64,000 nt of DNA from Clusia tigrina (GCA_920105625.2 OV050030.1:30002516-30066515); one strand, 5' to 3'. Shown: positions 11,168 through 21,997, numbered from the stretch's first letter. Numbers and translations: made by a program. The notes: generated from the letters alone by a model not told the origin.

Positions 11168-11323
11168 TCACGTTAAGTTTGTCTAGAGATAAAACACTTG
11201 CGATAATATTACGCACGAAAAAGTTATATCCGACGATATTTCTACTTAGTTCTCTATAAAGTTTTTCTATTATATAAGTAAATAAAACCGTGACGCAAAA
11301 CCAAAAACAAACAAAAATATCTG

Positions 11324-11330
11324 TATAAGA
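11324..11330 (+). promoter_or_regulatory. TATA-like box of secreted-peptide gene copy 1
   Basis: TATAAGA lies 85 bp upstream of the ATG. The same sequence at exactly the same distance occurs before copies 2 and 3. Confidence 0.55.
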
Positions 11331-11408
11331 GGCCCTGCCCAACTTGATACAGGAACACTCTCTGTAAAACTTTCAATATACTTAGTCAAGTTCTAAAATA
11401 TTTCCAAA

Positions 11409-12439
11409 ATGAAATTTCTATCTGCAGTTGCTTTTGTGCTCTTGGTCGTTGCAGCTAATTCTAATCCAACTGATGGGGATGAGACTGATACTCCTGTCAT
11501 AGTAAGTAAAACCACTTTAAAACATGTTAATTAAGAAATACTTGCAAGTCACTAAAGGACGCTGCATTATGCCTCCCGGAGGTATTGTTTAATTATTACT
11601 GAGTTACGTTTTGCGGCATTATGGATGGGAACACAATTCCGACCAACTGACTTCCTAGGCTTCGTTTATTGTGCCCACATTTCTGAGCTACAATTTTGTA
11701 TGAAATTACCAAAATTTGCCTAATTACGATACGGTGTGATATCAGCCTCGGAGGTTCCAATTGTTCTTGGTTTATTGGATTTAATAAAACAGAACACCAC
11801 CTGAAGTGCAAGGCATCAACGTTTGTGGTCCATTAATAACATCGCTTCTAACAACGATTGTTTGACTTGCAAGATCTCTCCGTTGAAACGACCTGGGTAT
11901 CAGCAAAGTTCTCATGTGGCAGTCAGGGCCGAGGTGGATGCCTGCAAACTTCTTGATTCCAACGAGTGCCGGGGAATGGAGTGATTTGGAATCTCACGAG
12001 CACTCTCGGCATTTGGTTTCCTTCATCGAGCATTACAAAGGTCCGAACTTATGTCGAATAACTGCTCAGTGCAACCATTACGATAACCGATGTAACATAC
12101 CAAGCGAGCGTTTATGATAAATTGGAAAAATTTCTAAGGATTGCGCGGTTGTGGTCCCTTCCATTATTATTTGCCAAACTTTGCCAAAATATGACAATAG
12201 AATATTTGGCAGCAGGAAAATGCATTTATGTTTTTCACCTTTTGGAGGAGAATTTATTTTAATTCTTTAGCATTATTTTTGATTCCCATTTTCTTTTCTA
12301 GAACCAGGACTGTTTGGCTGAGAGTGCCGCCACGGAAAAAGAAGTTATTGAGCTGTATTATCAGGGCTTGCTTGAAAAAGACTTAGCAATTACGGTAAAG
12401 AATTATCTTATTTGTGTACGGAAAGTTAAAAATGTTTGA
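11409..12439 (+). CDS. Small secreted peptide gene, copy 1 (two exons)
   Basis: Exon 1 is 11409-11501 (31 codons), followed by donor GTAAGT; the 800-nt intron ends in TCTTTTCTAG and exon 2 is 12302-12439, giving a 76-aa product. Residues 1-18 form a signal peptide (Lys2, hydrophobic core LSAVAFVLLVVAA, small residues before NPTDGDE). The mature part begins acidic, then has one Cys in NQDCLAES and a second in NYLICVRK, 33 residues between them, with a helical-looking stretch between. The pattern Cys, Thr-Glu-x-x-Val-Ile, Gly, Asp-Leu, Tyr-x-x-Cys loosely recalls the first helices of odorant-binding proteins, but the product is too short and I do not claim that family. The stop rather than a second intron is preferred because divergence from copies 2/3 ends exactly at the TGA. 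A polyadenylation signal follows at 12589. Confidence 0.7.
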
Positions 12440-12588
12440 TTTTCATTCCTATTCTGCAAACCAGTGTCGAAGCTGTTTATGCCATATTTGATGGTTTGTA
12501 AAGGAAGGAAATTTTATTAATTTCCAAAGCACTGTTTTCAATCAACAAAATGTATTAAATTTTGTGAAAAGATAATCAGTTATAATCA

Positions 12589-12594
12589 AATAAA
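12589..12594 (+). terminator. Polyadenylation signal of peptide gene copy 1
   Basis: AATAAA 150 bp after the stop, conserved at 38813 and 61393. A second AATAAA lies at 12706. Confidence 0.5.
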
Positions 12595-13229
12595 GAAGCA
12601 TTAAAACGAAACCGCGATTTGTTTTCTCATTAACGTGTCGAATTACCACTGGAATATTTTTTATTCTCTCTCCTGCAGACTCACATTTAAGTTATTTAAG
12701 TGAGAAATAAATGAACAAAATGTTTATTAAAATATCATCGAAGCACATGATTCGAATGCGTGATTCTGGAAGATGCCTATTCATTGCAAATTTGTTGAAT
12801 CATGGAATAGAATCGTTGGCTTCGAAATTGATGATTTTGCAATTTTTCGTAGTTGCACTTGAAGGGTGTTTCAGACTGGCATATAGACAAAGCAGAATCT
12901 GATGTGGTTATTTGTCGTGTGAATTCAAATAATATGGTGACTGTTCGCGTCGCGAATCCTCACTACCGGTGGCGGTGACCCGTTGTGGGCGCTGCCTTGA
13001 TCTGACTCTCGCTTCTTTACATGGCATAGTGTGGGGAGAATTCCTCTCAAATGATCATAATAAGTTCCTATTTGATGTGGTGAGAGCACCAAAAAGTCGT
13101 GAACGTAAACGAAAGAGGGTATCTACAATAACCTGATGTGAACCCGTGTACATTAAATCACCAAAAAGGCCTTTTTGGATCCTAGGCGACTCATCCTATT
13201 AGCACAATTAATCGACTTCATAATTTTAT
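12595..13229. other. 3' flank of peptide gene, no further gene recognised
   Basis: A pyrimidine tract ending in CAG at 12678 looks like a splice acceptor but would add only three codons. Otherwise AT-rich; a GC-richer 75-bp stretch near 12955-13035 is where unit 3 shows a burst of substitutions. Confidence 0.5.
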
Positions 13230-13800
13230 GTAGACAGACGCATCTGCTTCGTGGGTAGCAGTTGAAGATCCTCAGTTTATACCTCAGTTTACACCGCCAT
13301 CCTCAGTTTACACCATAGTAGCTACGGCAATACAACAAGCGGCTCAATTCGCTGCCAGAACAAGAGACCAACTTATTATTTGTACTGATAGTAAGACGAC
13401 TGTCTAGACAAGGAATGTCGAGGTAGAAAAGGACCTGATGACTTAAACTGGGATACTTTGACATCACCAACCGTCTGAAATGCTTTGGCATTACTGACAA
13501 AATCGGTATTAAACCAATAGGGTATAGTAGATCGGACAGTTTTGATCACATGGATCACTAAGTATAAAATGTAGAGAGACACAAAAGATCTTTCATGTCG
13601 CAGCGTCGACCATTGGGCAACCTACTACAACAGAATTATATATTATATAAGGAGACTGTCTTGGCAGTCTGAAACTTTTCCAACGAAAAGAGTGTCATAA
13701 CAGCAATAAGGGATATTTTAATCGAAAACGTAAAAAACGTTGAAGCTCATGTGGATTTCTGGACACACAGGCCCACTTACCCACCCAACCGACCGAGGGG
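13230..13800 (+). pseudogene. LINE RNase H remnant (unit 1)
   Basis: Fragments of a retroelement RNase H domain: an opening TDASASWVAVEDP, then ATAIQQAAQFAARTR with the position of the catalytic Glu lost, then LIICTDSKTTV with the second Asp, and near 13745-13775 a degraded His-containing block (HVDFWTHRP). Stops and frame changes separate them. One full 19-bp unit (CACCGCCATCCTCAGTTTA) is present here, against seven in units 2 and 3. Confidence 0.6.
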
Positions 13801-14056
13801 CACGTCCTCATAACGCACCGAACCGATGACCGATCAGCAACAGTCCGACCTGTCCTGAACTCGTGATGGCGACCACGGCAATGGGATGTGAATCAATAAA
13901 ACAGTTACAGATTAACTAATCAAGAATGGATCAAGCAATCAACTATTCATATATGACAGTAGAGATCTTTTAATAAGAAATAGTAGAGAAGAAAAATCAA
14001 ACAATGAAAACTATTTGTTAAAGTCGTCAAGCATACCACGGACTGGGTCAGGCAAA

Positions 14057-14690
14057 GCAGGTTAGACTTCAAAGGGGCTTAGACAAAATCACTAAATGGT
14101 CGAAAGATTGGCGAATCAAGTCCATTGAAATTAAGTCTGCCCAGTCTACTTTCACTCCTAAATGCGACCCCCACCCACCCGTAAAACTCAACGATGTGAA
14201 TATACCGCAGTGCAATGTGACTAAATACCTGGGCATGCACCTCGATAGCAAGCTAACATGGAAAATTCATATATTCACCAAACGTAAGGCGGTGGGAGTA
14301 AGGAAATTTACACCGGCTGCTGAATCGAAATTCCCAAATTGCAGTCGAAAATAAGCTCTCACTTTACTCAGCCGCCTTGAAACCGATATGGACATGTGGC
14401 ATACAACTGTGGGGCATTGCGGCGACCTCTAATGTCGAAATTCTCCAGAGATTCCAATCAAAAACGCTGCGTATGATTGCAAAAGCTCCATACTACGTAA
14501 CGAACAACCAACTCCATCGTGACCTGAAAATCCCGACAATTGTGCAAGAAATAAAAAAATATGCAATGGCTTCGAAACTGAGAATTCGCGGGCTCCCTAA
14601 TCCACTCATATCAGAACTCACAGCTTATACGACTATATTCAGCCTACAATTAAGAAATGGTTGCACCACTGGCGGCACTCCATAAATGCT
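14057..14690 (+). pseudogene. Jockey-clade LINE reverse transcriptase C-terminal part
   Basis: The frame reads LQRGLDKITKWSKDWRIKSI, then KSAQSTFTPK, YLGMHLDSKLTWKIHI, and in 14377-14685 WTCGIQLWGIAATSNVEILQ, FQSKTLRMIAKAPYY and VTNNQLHRDLKIPTI. These are the thumb and C-terminal blocks typical of Jockey-clade ORF2 (the motif GIQLWG and the RFQSK..R block). One frameshift separates the two halves near 14330. The palm region with the catalytic box is missing in unit 1 but a piece survives in units 2 and 3 on the far side of the Transib insertion. Confidence 0.75.
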
Positions 14691-15409
14691 ATGTTGATAT
14701 TTAGTTATTGTTATTTAGGTTTAAAATAAAAATATTATTTATTGTATTAATACAGATTGCAATGAAAAATGGATATTAAATAAAAAAAGTGTGCTTTGTT
14801 CGACGCTGTAACTAGTCGCCGCTAGATGGCGGTGATAATTGTCAGGTGTCGGCAACTCACATGCGCGCGTGCGTTCCCATGTTGTGAGGCCAAAATATGA
14901 AGATGTGAGCATTTTGGTTCCTGACGTTTCCAACTTACAATCTTTTGGATAATATCGATTCACTTGGTAGAATGATTTTAGTAGACCTGCCTATTATGCT
15001 CAAATGTGGAGCTTTTATAGAAATCGTACGCATACCGCCTTTTTTTGGATGCAATTGCTATATTTGGGATAATTGTTCTGCGAAATAGTTAGAAACAATG
15101 GAAAATAACAAAAAGGAAACGAGCCACAAGAAAAAGTATGTGCTCTAGCCCCATCGGCTGCAGTGGAAGGACTTTTTGCAAGGCAGGACAACGTCAAAAC
15201 CGACTAAATGAGAGAAACGGCAATAATACAAAGTGGAGGCGTACATATAACTATGTCTTTCGCACATTGCGATAATTTGTTTACATGTCTCCGACGCTAA
15301 TGTGATATCATCCCAGGATTCCTCGGTACTGCATTTGACGATATTAGTTCCGTGTAAGCGATTCGGTATGAGACCGTGTTTTTTGACACCACACCCGAAC
15401 GGTCTGAAA
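14691..15409. other. Spacer between Jockey remnant and Tc1-like remnant
   Basis: Contains a polyadenine-rich LINE tail region around 14725-14800, then sequence repeated at 42936-43523 that leads into the Tc1-like transposase start. The short palindrome CGCTAGATGGCG lies at about 14820. No intact gene. Confidence 0.5.
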
Positions 15410-16131
15410 ATGTCGTATGCTACCGCAGCTGAAACAATCAAAAAGTACTTCGGTAAAAAGTGGGTGAATTGGAACTATGAGGCAAAAAAACGTAGATGAC
15501 ATTACGGACCGCGGGAAAACGAGAGCAACGTCCACTCGACATGATAAAGTGGTTTTGAAACTGTACGACCAGAATCCCATTCAGCGGCTGCCGGACAAAC
15601 TTGTCAAAAAAGGATTTAAGATTGGTCTGTACACAATCAGGCAGCGTATACATGAGTTAAAGCTCAAATTTCGCTCTACAACCTCGAAACCATTGCTTAT
15701 GGTAGATCACATAAAACAACCGAAGGATTTGTGCAGGAGAAAGAGTAATAGCGATTGGTCGAATGTGGTGTTTACTGATAAAACGACTATTTGGGTACGT
15801 GTTCCGTTGAAGCCTGGCTTACTAGCAATACAAAATTTAAACAAAGTAGCAATAAACACCCTTTAAAAGTAAATGTCTTCGAACGCGCTTTTGGGACTTT
15901 GCAAAATTCGAATGCAGAATTCATGGTTGCTTGAATTGTACAAGCGCAGTCGTCTGAAATCATCCAAGAAGATTTTTAGTGGGTTCAAAAAAGGTGAGTT
16001 TGACAATAAGTCAATGATACAAAACAACAGGGTCATCTCTGCCGCGAGTGGAAGGATCAAAATGGGGTCATCACAATGGGTTGGTCGTCACAATCTGCAG
16101 ATTATAACACTGTACAAATGTGTGCGCCATT

Positions 16132-16144
16132 ATGAAATCAAGCT
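16132..16144 (+). repeat. Target-site duplication, 5' side of LINE
   Basis: ATGAAATCAAGCT, repeated exactly at 17409-17421. Units 1 and 3 have one related copy (GGAAAGCAAGCTT) and no LINE. Confidence 0.85.
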
Positions 16145-17408
16145 CTAGACAAGAGCTATAACGTTCAGAGACTTAGTAGAGTTCAAAGAACAGCTGCTGC
16201 TGGCATTGTAGGGAGCCTGAGAACGTGTCCAGCGGAGGCACTCAACGTATTGCTACACATCCTCCCTATCGACCTGTACATTAAGAACGTAGCCTGCAAC
16301 AGTGCGCTAAGGTTAAAAGCGACAAACTGCTGGTCTGAGCGAACGTACGGTCATGGTAAGGTGCTATACACAGTGCCGAGGGAATTAACACAAATGACGA
16401 CAGATTAAATAGTACCACAACTGGACTTCAAAAAAGACTGCAAGGTTAGATTTCCCTCAAGAAAATTGTGGTCGAAAAGGAAACTCCAAATGGAGTCTTT
16501 TCTCCGCACGCTAACATTAACTACTGTACACGCCTACCCGATACAGCTACAGTTTTTCAGGCGGAAGTACTCGCGATCAGAGAGGCATGTCGACAGATCA
16601 CCCACCACATTAGAGAAGGGCAGAGGAGCACGGTTGCTATTTTTGTGGACAGCCAGGCTGCCATAAAAGCCCTACAATCAAACACCATCAACTCCAGTCT
16701 GGTCAGACAGTGCAGGGAGGAACTTAGGGCGCTAGGTCACCATGCTGACATCAGAATCATCTGGGTCCCCGGACACAGGAATATAGATGGAAATGAGAAG
16801 GCTGATGAATTGGCGCGCACCGGAGCCTCTCTCGATCTAACTCATGTGGAACTAGTACCTGTTTCCATGGGTGCGATTAAGAGGGGCATCTACATGCACT
16901 GTCTTACCTTGGCGGGCAATAGATGGAGGACACTTACAACATGTAATACATCCCGGGCGACCTGGCCAGTCTTTAACACAGCGAGATCTAGGGATCTCAT
17001 AAACAGGGACCGCAGGGACACCTGCCGCCTCACGGCGGCCTTTACGGGTCACTGGCTCGTGGGTACTCATGCAGAGAAATTGCAGAGACCGTACCCATTG
17101 TAGAAGTTGTGGAAATTCAGAAGAGAAGGAAACCTTAATCCATTTTTTTTGCGAATGCCCGGCTCTAGCGGCCGCAAAAAAAAGAACACTAGGAAGCTAT
17201 TTCCTAGCGAGTTTATCCGATCTCTCGGGTGTAAAACCGAAAGATCTTTTAAGATACCTAAACTCCACAAAGTGGATTTAGTGCACAATCCATCGTTTTC
17301 TCCGGCGTTAGGAGAGGTTGTGGTATCAAAACGTCGCTAAGGCGATAATTGTGATCCATGTGAGGACCGACTTGGATCAGCCACTGAAACCAACCAAACC
17401 AACCAACC
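16145..17408 (+). mobile_element. 5'-truncated LOA-type LINE insertion
   Basis: A 1.26-kb insertion present only in unit 2, bounded by 13-bp direct repeats and ending in an AACC-repeat 3' tail, as expected of target-primed reverse transcription. It holds the end of ORF2: thumb region (VQRTAAAGIVGSLRTCPAEA), RNase H and a C-terminal Cys motif. The empty site in units 1 and 3 shows that it inserted after the duplication or was lost from neither sibling. Confidence 0.85.
16468..17281 (+). pseudogene. LINE ORF2 fragment: RNase H and CCHC tail
   Basis: The 211-aa open frame 16468-17103 carries an RNase H domain with the Glu block VFQAEVLAIREACRQI (residue 33), second Asp in VAIFVDSQAAIKAL (residue 60), the His block IIWVPGHRNIDGNEKADELA with last Asp near residue 112, and C-terminal TWPVFNTARSRDLI. 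After one frame change the CCHC-like end CRSCGNSEEKETLIHFFCEC is read in 17069-17281. Of the RNase H fragments in the window this is the most complete and retains Glu, Asp, His and Asp, but the first Asp lies upstream in a shifted frame. Confidence 0.75.
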
Positions 17409-17421
17409 ATGAAATCAAGCT
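17409..17421 (+). repeat. Target-site duplication, 3' side of LINE
   Basis: ATGAAATCAAGCT, identical to 16132-16144, directly after the AACC-repeat tail. Confidence 0.85.
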
Positions 17422-17577
17422 TTCCAGAGAGCCTGTATATAATTTGAAGGAGCTTTGCTGACAATAAAAAATATGGCGTTCCCCATCCACGGAGAATCCT
17501 CTGAAAAACTATTTGAAATTATGCCAATAAGATGCGCAGGTATTCTCGACAGTGAAGGCGATTTCAGAATGTACTGA

Positions 17578-18634
17578 ATATGTGTACATGTATTATATAC
17601 TTTGCAAGTTATCGTGGTTTCTCTCTTGTTGAATATACTATAACTCATAACAAAGCAAACACTAACTATAAATATGTTTAAGTGCTAAAAAATTGTATTT
17701 AATTCAATTATTCAGTGAATTTTTCTGGTTTAAAATTTTATTATTCAGACTGCGAACGTCATTCCCAAAACCAAAATCTATTCTTTCATTAAAGAAAGCG
17801 TTACCCCAACAACGACTTAAAAGAACGGATATCAAAAAGATCGTTCTCCGATAACGTGGTTCATCTGAAGTGTTTATAAGTAGGCGAAACCCAAGATTCA
17901 ATTCTCATTGTCTCTGATCTGAAGTAACCGGCTCACTCGTTCATCTCTACTTTTAACATAAAGTTTGCCTCGGTGGACACTGCTCTCAGAAATGATCGGC
18001 AGTTTTCATGTTTTGCAAATATTCATTATTACCTATAATTTCAGAGTTTGGGGGTTCGGTTTTGCTCATTCAAAAGCAATCTTCGTGGCGGCCAGTGAGT
18101 AAGTAAAGGCGAGTGAATAAAGATGGACGAATAAAGTAACCCGAATAAAGTTCATTTTTGTTTCACACGTTCTTCGTATTTACAGATCTATTTCAATGCA
18201 TTTTTTTACTCGTATCTTAGGAATATGATAATAAATATGTTACCAATTGTGCTCTGAAGAAAGATATACTCGTACATATAAGAGTATACTAATGATCGGA
18301 ATGCGTTCCTAATTTGGGAGTGATTCTCCATCAATAACCGGGTTTGATTACTTTATTATTTTTTATTTGAAATATATATTCCTGAAGTCGTATGCCAGCA
18401 CATACTTTTAATATGTCCTCAACAGACAGGGTTCTAGGGGAAAAATCGGCAATAATGCACATAAAAGAGCTGAGACATGAACCTTGGAAAAATAAGAAAG
18501 CGGAACAAACTTTTTTCTGCGCTGTAAGTTTATGGAGTCAATTTAGATGCATATAATTATGAAGTACTCAGCCTATAAATCCTTTTGTTTGAATTAACTC
18601 CGGATGATTTCGTATATTGTATGATATTTCCGGA
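17578..18634. other. Spacer, unit-2 copy of 567-1619
   Basis: Near-identical to unit 1 with scattered substitutions and a 4-bp difference near 17937 shared with unit 3. No gene recognised. Confidence 0.6.
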
Positions 18635-19575
18635 CTTTTAAATTTATTGGGCCTTCCAGTATACCAACCAAAAGACGGGGAACTTTTCATAGATAGTTAA
18701 AAAGAAAGTTTGAGATGAATAGATTAGCTTCTACCCAGATAGGACCTTCAACTACTCTTAAGGAAGAATATCAAAATATGAATCCTGATTTAGAAAAAAT
18801 TTCATTTCATCAGCATCAGTGGTCAGTGTGTGTAGATTTAAAAATGGTAAATTTTTTATTAGTTCAGCAAAGCGGATACACTAAATAGCCTTGTTTTTTT
18901 GCCTGCAGAACTATCGTGCCAAAAATGAACACTGGACCAGCCGTGGAGAATGAAAACGACTGTAGGAAAATATTACATCGGTCATGAACTCGAGGAAAAG
19001 ATAGCATCGGTCATATTAAACTTTGACTTTTAAAAGGCTTCATAAAACGCTGGACAAAGGAGTTCAAAGACCCCTTTATTACCAAATTTCTGTTCACTTC
19101 CTTGGTACGCCCAACATTAAAACACATTTGTCAATCATTTCCTGTTCTCAGTAGAGAAAAGTGAAAAGTAGGAACTTTTCAGGGGCCACAAATCCTTACT
19201 TTTATAAACAACGATGATTTCAAGAACCATATGACTCAAGTTGAATTCGATGCATGGACAAGCTTTATATCAGTTGTCAATTACATGGGAATCACATAGC
19301 TAAAGAATATTCCAAAATAGTAGACAAAATGCTCCAGAATTTCCAAAAAATAGAAGCTAATATGAGTGTCAAATTGCATTATTTGCACAGTCATTTAGAT
19401 AAATTTTCTGATAACCTGGGTCATTATAGCGAAGAACAAGCGGAACCGCTTCAACCAGGACATCATGATTATAGAGGAAAGATATCAAAGCCATTGGGAT
19501 GGCCATATGATGATGACTGCTGGAACTTGCCGACTGACCGGAGCAAAGCACCAAAGAAAATCCCATATAAAACAT
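18635..19575 (+). pseudogene. Decayed multicopy arthropod gene of unknown function (unit 2)
   Basis: Same collinear set of fragments and the same frameshifts as 1620-2560, including EFDAWTSFISVVNYMG in one frame passing into MSVKLHYLHSHLDKF in another. Only a few substitutions separate the two copies (for example Leu to His in the LHYLxSHLDKF block). Confidence 0.55.
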
Positions 19576-19964
19576 TTTTCTTAATTCTTATTGATATGTT
19601 TTTGTTTTGATGATTAATTTTATTATTCTTTGTAACATTTGCAGCACTTTGTTTGTTTGAATGAAATTTCATATATTTAAAATAAACGTTTTAAAAAGTA
19701 TTCTCCCCTTTAGGAAAATTTAATTTCCAATATAAAGTAGAGTCACTTCAACAAAAATATTATTATTTTTGTATTCAGCAGACCAAAATTACCTGAAATT
19801 GACTCATAAATCCCATGCCGCAATCGGTGTTCCTCTGTGTAATAGAAGTTGAATACGTCAGAAGTCTGTAAATGTTTAAGGACACGTCTTCTTTATTTAT
19901 GATTTAAGAACGCAAACAGCAAAAAAATTGTAATCATTCAGGTCTTGATCAGTACTAGAAGCAC

Positions 19965-19969
19965 AGAAC
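19965..19969 (+). repeat. copia target-site duplication (left)
   Basis: AGAAC, repeated at 24506-24510. Unit 1 has a single AGAAC at the same place (near 2949) and no element. Confidence 0.85.
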
Positions 19970-20175
19970 TGAAGAAATTTATGACACAATTTATTCTGAA
20001 TTCAAAAGTTTATTCAATATATTTTCAGTTTAAATATGTACATAAATGTATTAATTATTTAATTTAAAGCGTGGCCAAAAAATATTGCGACTGAACACAA
20101 GAAAGGTATAAAATGAGAGTGAGTCAAAAAAGGGAATGCAAAATAATATATTGCCATCTAATTTAAACTTTAACA
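19970..20175 (-). repeat. copia 3' LTR
   Basis: Starts TGAAGAAATT and ends ACTTTAACA on the plus strand. Compared with the other LTR it lacks 33 bp near 20148. Confidence 0.9.
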
Positions 20176-20184
20176 CTCCTCCTC
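20176..20184 (-). other. copia polypurine tract
   Basis: GAGGAGGAG on the minus strand immediately upstream of the 3' LTR, the usual plus-strand primer position. Confidence 0.75.
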
Positions 20185-20210
20185 AATGTGGATGTTGTTT
20201 TACAAAAATT

Positions 20211-21770
20211 TCACTTTAATTTTATTAAGCTAACGAAATAACAATGTTTTACTTTTGGTAAATTCGTAGTCATTATATCGGCAATCATATTTTCAGTGGG
20301 ACAGTACTCTAATTGGATCTCTTGATTCTGCACCAAATCTCTGATATGATGAAAACGTAGGTCGATATGCTTGCTGCGTTTATGATAAACTGGGTTCTCC
20401 GCCAACTTTTTAGCACCTTGATTGTCGATATGTAGTAAAACTGAATCATCATTTATTGCCATAATTTCAATTAGAAGTTTCTTTAAATAAATAGCCTCTT
20501 TTGCTGCCTCCGAAGCTGCCATGTATTCGGCCTCGGTACTGCTAAGTGCTACGGAACTTTGTTTCTTGGATTCCCATGAAATAGGACACCCACCATAGAA
20601 AAAGGTAAAACCGGTATAAGATTTTCTATCTAGAGCATTTCCGCCCCAATCTGCATCTACAAAGCCCTCCAGTAAACATCCATCAGATTTATAGACTAAT
20701 TTTAAATCTATAGTGCCACTCAGGTACCTTAGAATATGTTTCAACTTTGTAAAATGTTCCATATGTGGATCGGAATTTCGTTGAGCCATCTTAGACACGG
20801 AGTGCAAAATATCCGGTCTTGTAGAAATTGCCAGGTACATAAGAGTACCAACAAGCGATTGGTATTCGGTCTGATTAATTTTTTCACAATTGGCATCACA
20901 ATTTACTTGGTAACCAGCCTCCAATGGGACCGCCACTGGCTTACAGTCAGCCATGCCATATTGCTTCAAAATATCACGAACGTATTGAGATTGACTTAAT
21001 TTAATCATACCTGTTTCGCCTTCACGCTCGATTTCCATCCCCAAAAAATGGTTTAAAATGCCTTTATCGTTGACTTCAAATTCATTTGCAAATTGTTTCT
21101 TTATATTAAGAACAATATCTACGTCACTACAGCCAATAATGAGATCATCAACATTGACTGCTATTAAAGCAAGATTGTGATTTAATGTTGCCTTATACAA
21201 ACATGGCTCGTTCTTGCAAGAAACAAACCCCATTTTTTTTAATACACCATCTAATTTACTGTTCCACTCCTTACCGCTTTGCTTCAAGCCATAAATCGCT
21301 TTATGTAGACGTAGAACTTTATTAGGTGAATTTTGATTAACGAAATTTGCCGGTTGTTGCATATATATTTCATCGTGTAGATTACTATTTAAATATGCTG
21401 TACTTACGTCAATTTGGTGTAAGTGCATTTGGTTTTCGACTTCCAACGCCAACAGCAACCGTATAGTAGAGTAGCGTACCACTGGAGAAAAGGTTTCTTT
21501 AAAATCGATGCCGAATCGTTGATTACAACCTTTTGCCACCAGCCTTGCCTTATAACGTTCGATCTCTCCATTTACATCTCTCTTCAGAGTAAATACCCAC
21601 TTGCACGGAATAGCTTTATGCCCATTTGGAAGTTCAGATAATGACCATGTTTTATTTTTCTTTAAAGCGAAAAATTCATCTCTCATAGCCTTATCCCAAA
21701 ATTTTTTATAATTACCAGACATTGCCTCATCCACTTTTTGTGGTATATTTTCATGTACAGCAACACACAA
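20211..21770 (-). CDS. copia reverse transcriptase and RNase H
   Basis: A 519-aa open frame covering the Ty1/copia reverse transcriptase and RNase H. Early blocks are AIPCKWVFTLKRD (about residue 52) and KARLVAKGCNQRFGIDFKET (about 73). The first catalytic Asp is in HQIDVSTAYLN (about residue 121), and the active-site box reads LIAVNVDDLIIG (about 207; copia normally YVDD, here NVDD). RNase H follows with GFVDADWGG (about 374), SSTEAEYMA with the catalytic Glu (about 412) and LLHIDNQGAKKLA with the next Asp (about 448), and HIDLRFHHIRD near the end. All expected catalytic acids are visible. It is severed from integrase by stops and frame changes upstream, so it is not expressed as a full polyprotein. 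Confidence 0.9.
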   Translation of the reverse strand: MCVAVHENIPQKVDEAMSGNYKKFWDKAMRDEFFALKKNKTWSLSELPNGHKAIPCKWVFTLKRDVNGEIERYKARLVAKGCNQRFGIDFKETFSPVVRYSTIRLLLALEVENQMHLHQIDVSTAYLNSNLHDEIYMQQPANFVNQNSPNKVLRLHKAIYGLKQSGKEWNSKLDGVLKKMGFVSCKNEPCLYKATLNHNLALIAVNVDDLIIGCSDVDIVLNIKKQFANEFEVNDKGILNHFLGMEIEREGETGMIKLSQSQYVRDILKQYGMADCKPVAVPLEAGYQVNCDANCEKINQTEYQSLVGTLMYLAISTRPDILHSVSKMAQRNSDPHMEHFTKLKHILRYLSGTIDLKLVYKSDGCLLEGFVDADWGGNALDRKSYTGFTFFYGGCPISWESKKQSSVALSSTEAEYMAASEAAKEAIYLKKLLIEIMAINDDSVLLHIDNQGAKKLAENPVYHKRSKHIDLRFHHIRDLVQNQEIQLEYCPTENMIADIMTTNLPKVKHCYFVSLIKLK

Positions 21771-21997
21771 TTCATTATTTTGTTGTTTTTCAATAAATTG
21801 TTTCTTTGGCCTCCCTGCTTTGCCACTACGAAGAATTCTTGGACGACCTGGTCCAATTATTTTTTGTTGTTGATATTGTTGTTAATTTTTACCATCTGAT
21901 TCAGTGTCATCTTCAGCTGTAGTAAAACTATCGTCATGTTCTACAATTTTTTCATCACCACTGCAAACATCATCATCATCTTGTTGAACATCATTAT

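Larger units (their letters stand above)
1..15733 (+). repeat. Tandem duplication unit 1 (left edge outside window)
   Basis: Position 1 aligns with 15734 and 43848, and long near-identical stretches follow in the same order. Unit 1 lacks the Tigger-bearing block of units 2 and 3, keeps a longer LINE reverse-transcriptase remnant at 9250-10010, and has one copy of the 19-bp minisatellite unit instead of seven. The start of the unit is cut by the window edge, so its true boundary is unknown. Confidence 0.85.
15410..17577 (+). pseudogene. Tc1-like transposase, full-length remnant split by a LINE (unit 2)
   Basis: ATG at 15410 begins an N-terminal DNA-binding region (MSYATAAETIKKYFGKKWVN). After a frame change, 15477-15866 encodes RGKTRATSTRHDK and KFRSTTSKPLL up to the first Asp in VFTDKTTIW. 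The C-terminal third resumes past the LINE and ends with the block before the TGA at 17575-17577. Interrupted by a 5'-truncated LINE at 16145-17408 with 13-bp target-site duplications. Frameshifts near 15500 and 15870, plus a Glu-to-Lys change after the first Asp, indicate decay independent of the LINE. Confidence 0.7.

Noticed and set aside
11595..12117. Possible exon inside intron 1 of the peptide gene (open frames on both strands)
   Set aside because: Frames differ between copies, carry frame-changing indels and match no domain I know; the region is spliced out in the chosen model.
12395..12690. A second intron with strong acceptor CTCTCTCCTGCAG and a last exon of three codons for peptide gene copy 1
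   Set aside because: The donor is poor in copies 2 and 3 (GTAGCG), and the amino-acid changing divergence continues past it up to the TGA at 12437-12439 and then ceases, so the simpler two-exon model fits better.
20211..21770. 519-aa frame as a host gene
   Set aside because: It is clearly the copia reverse transcriptase and RNase H, inside an element with LTRs and target-site duplication.
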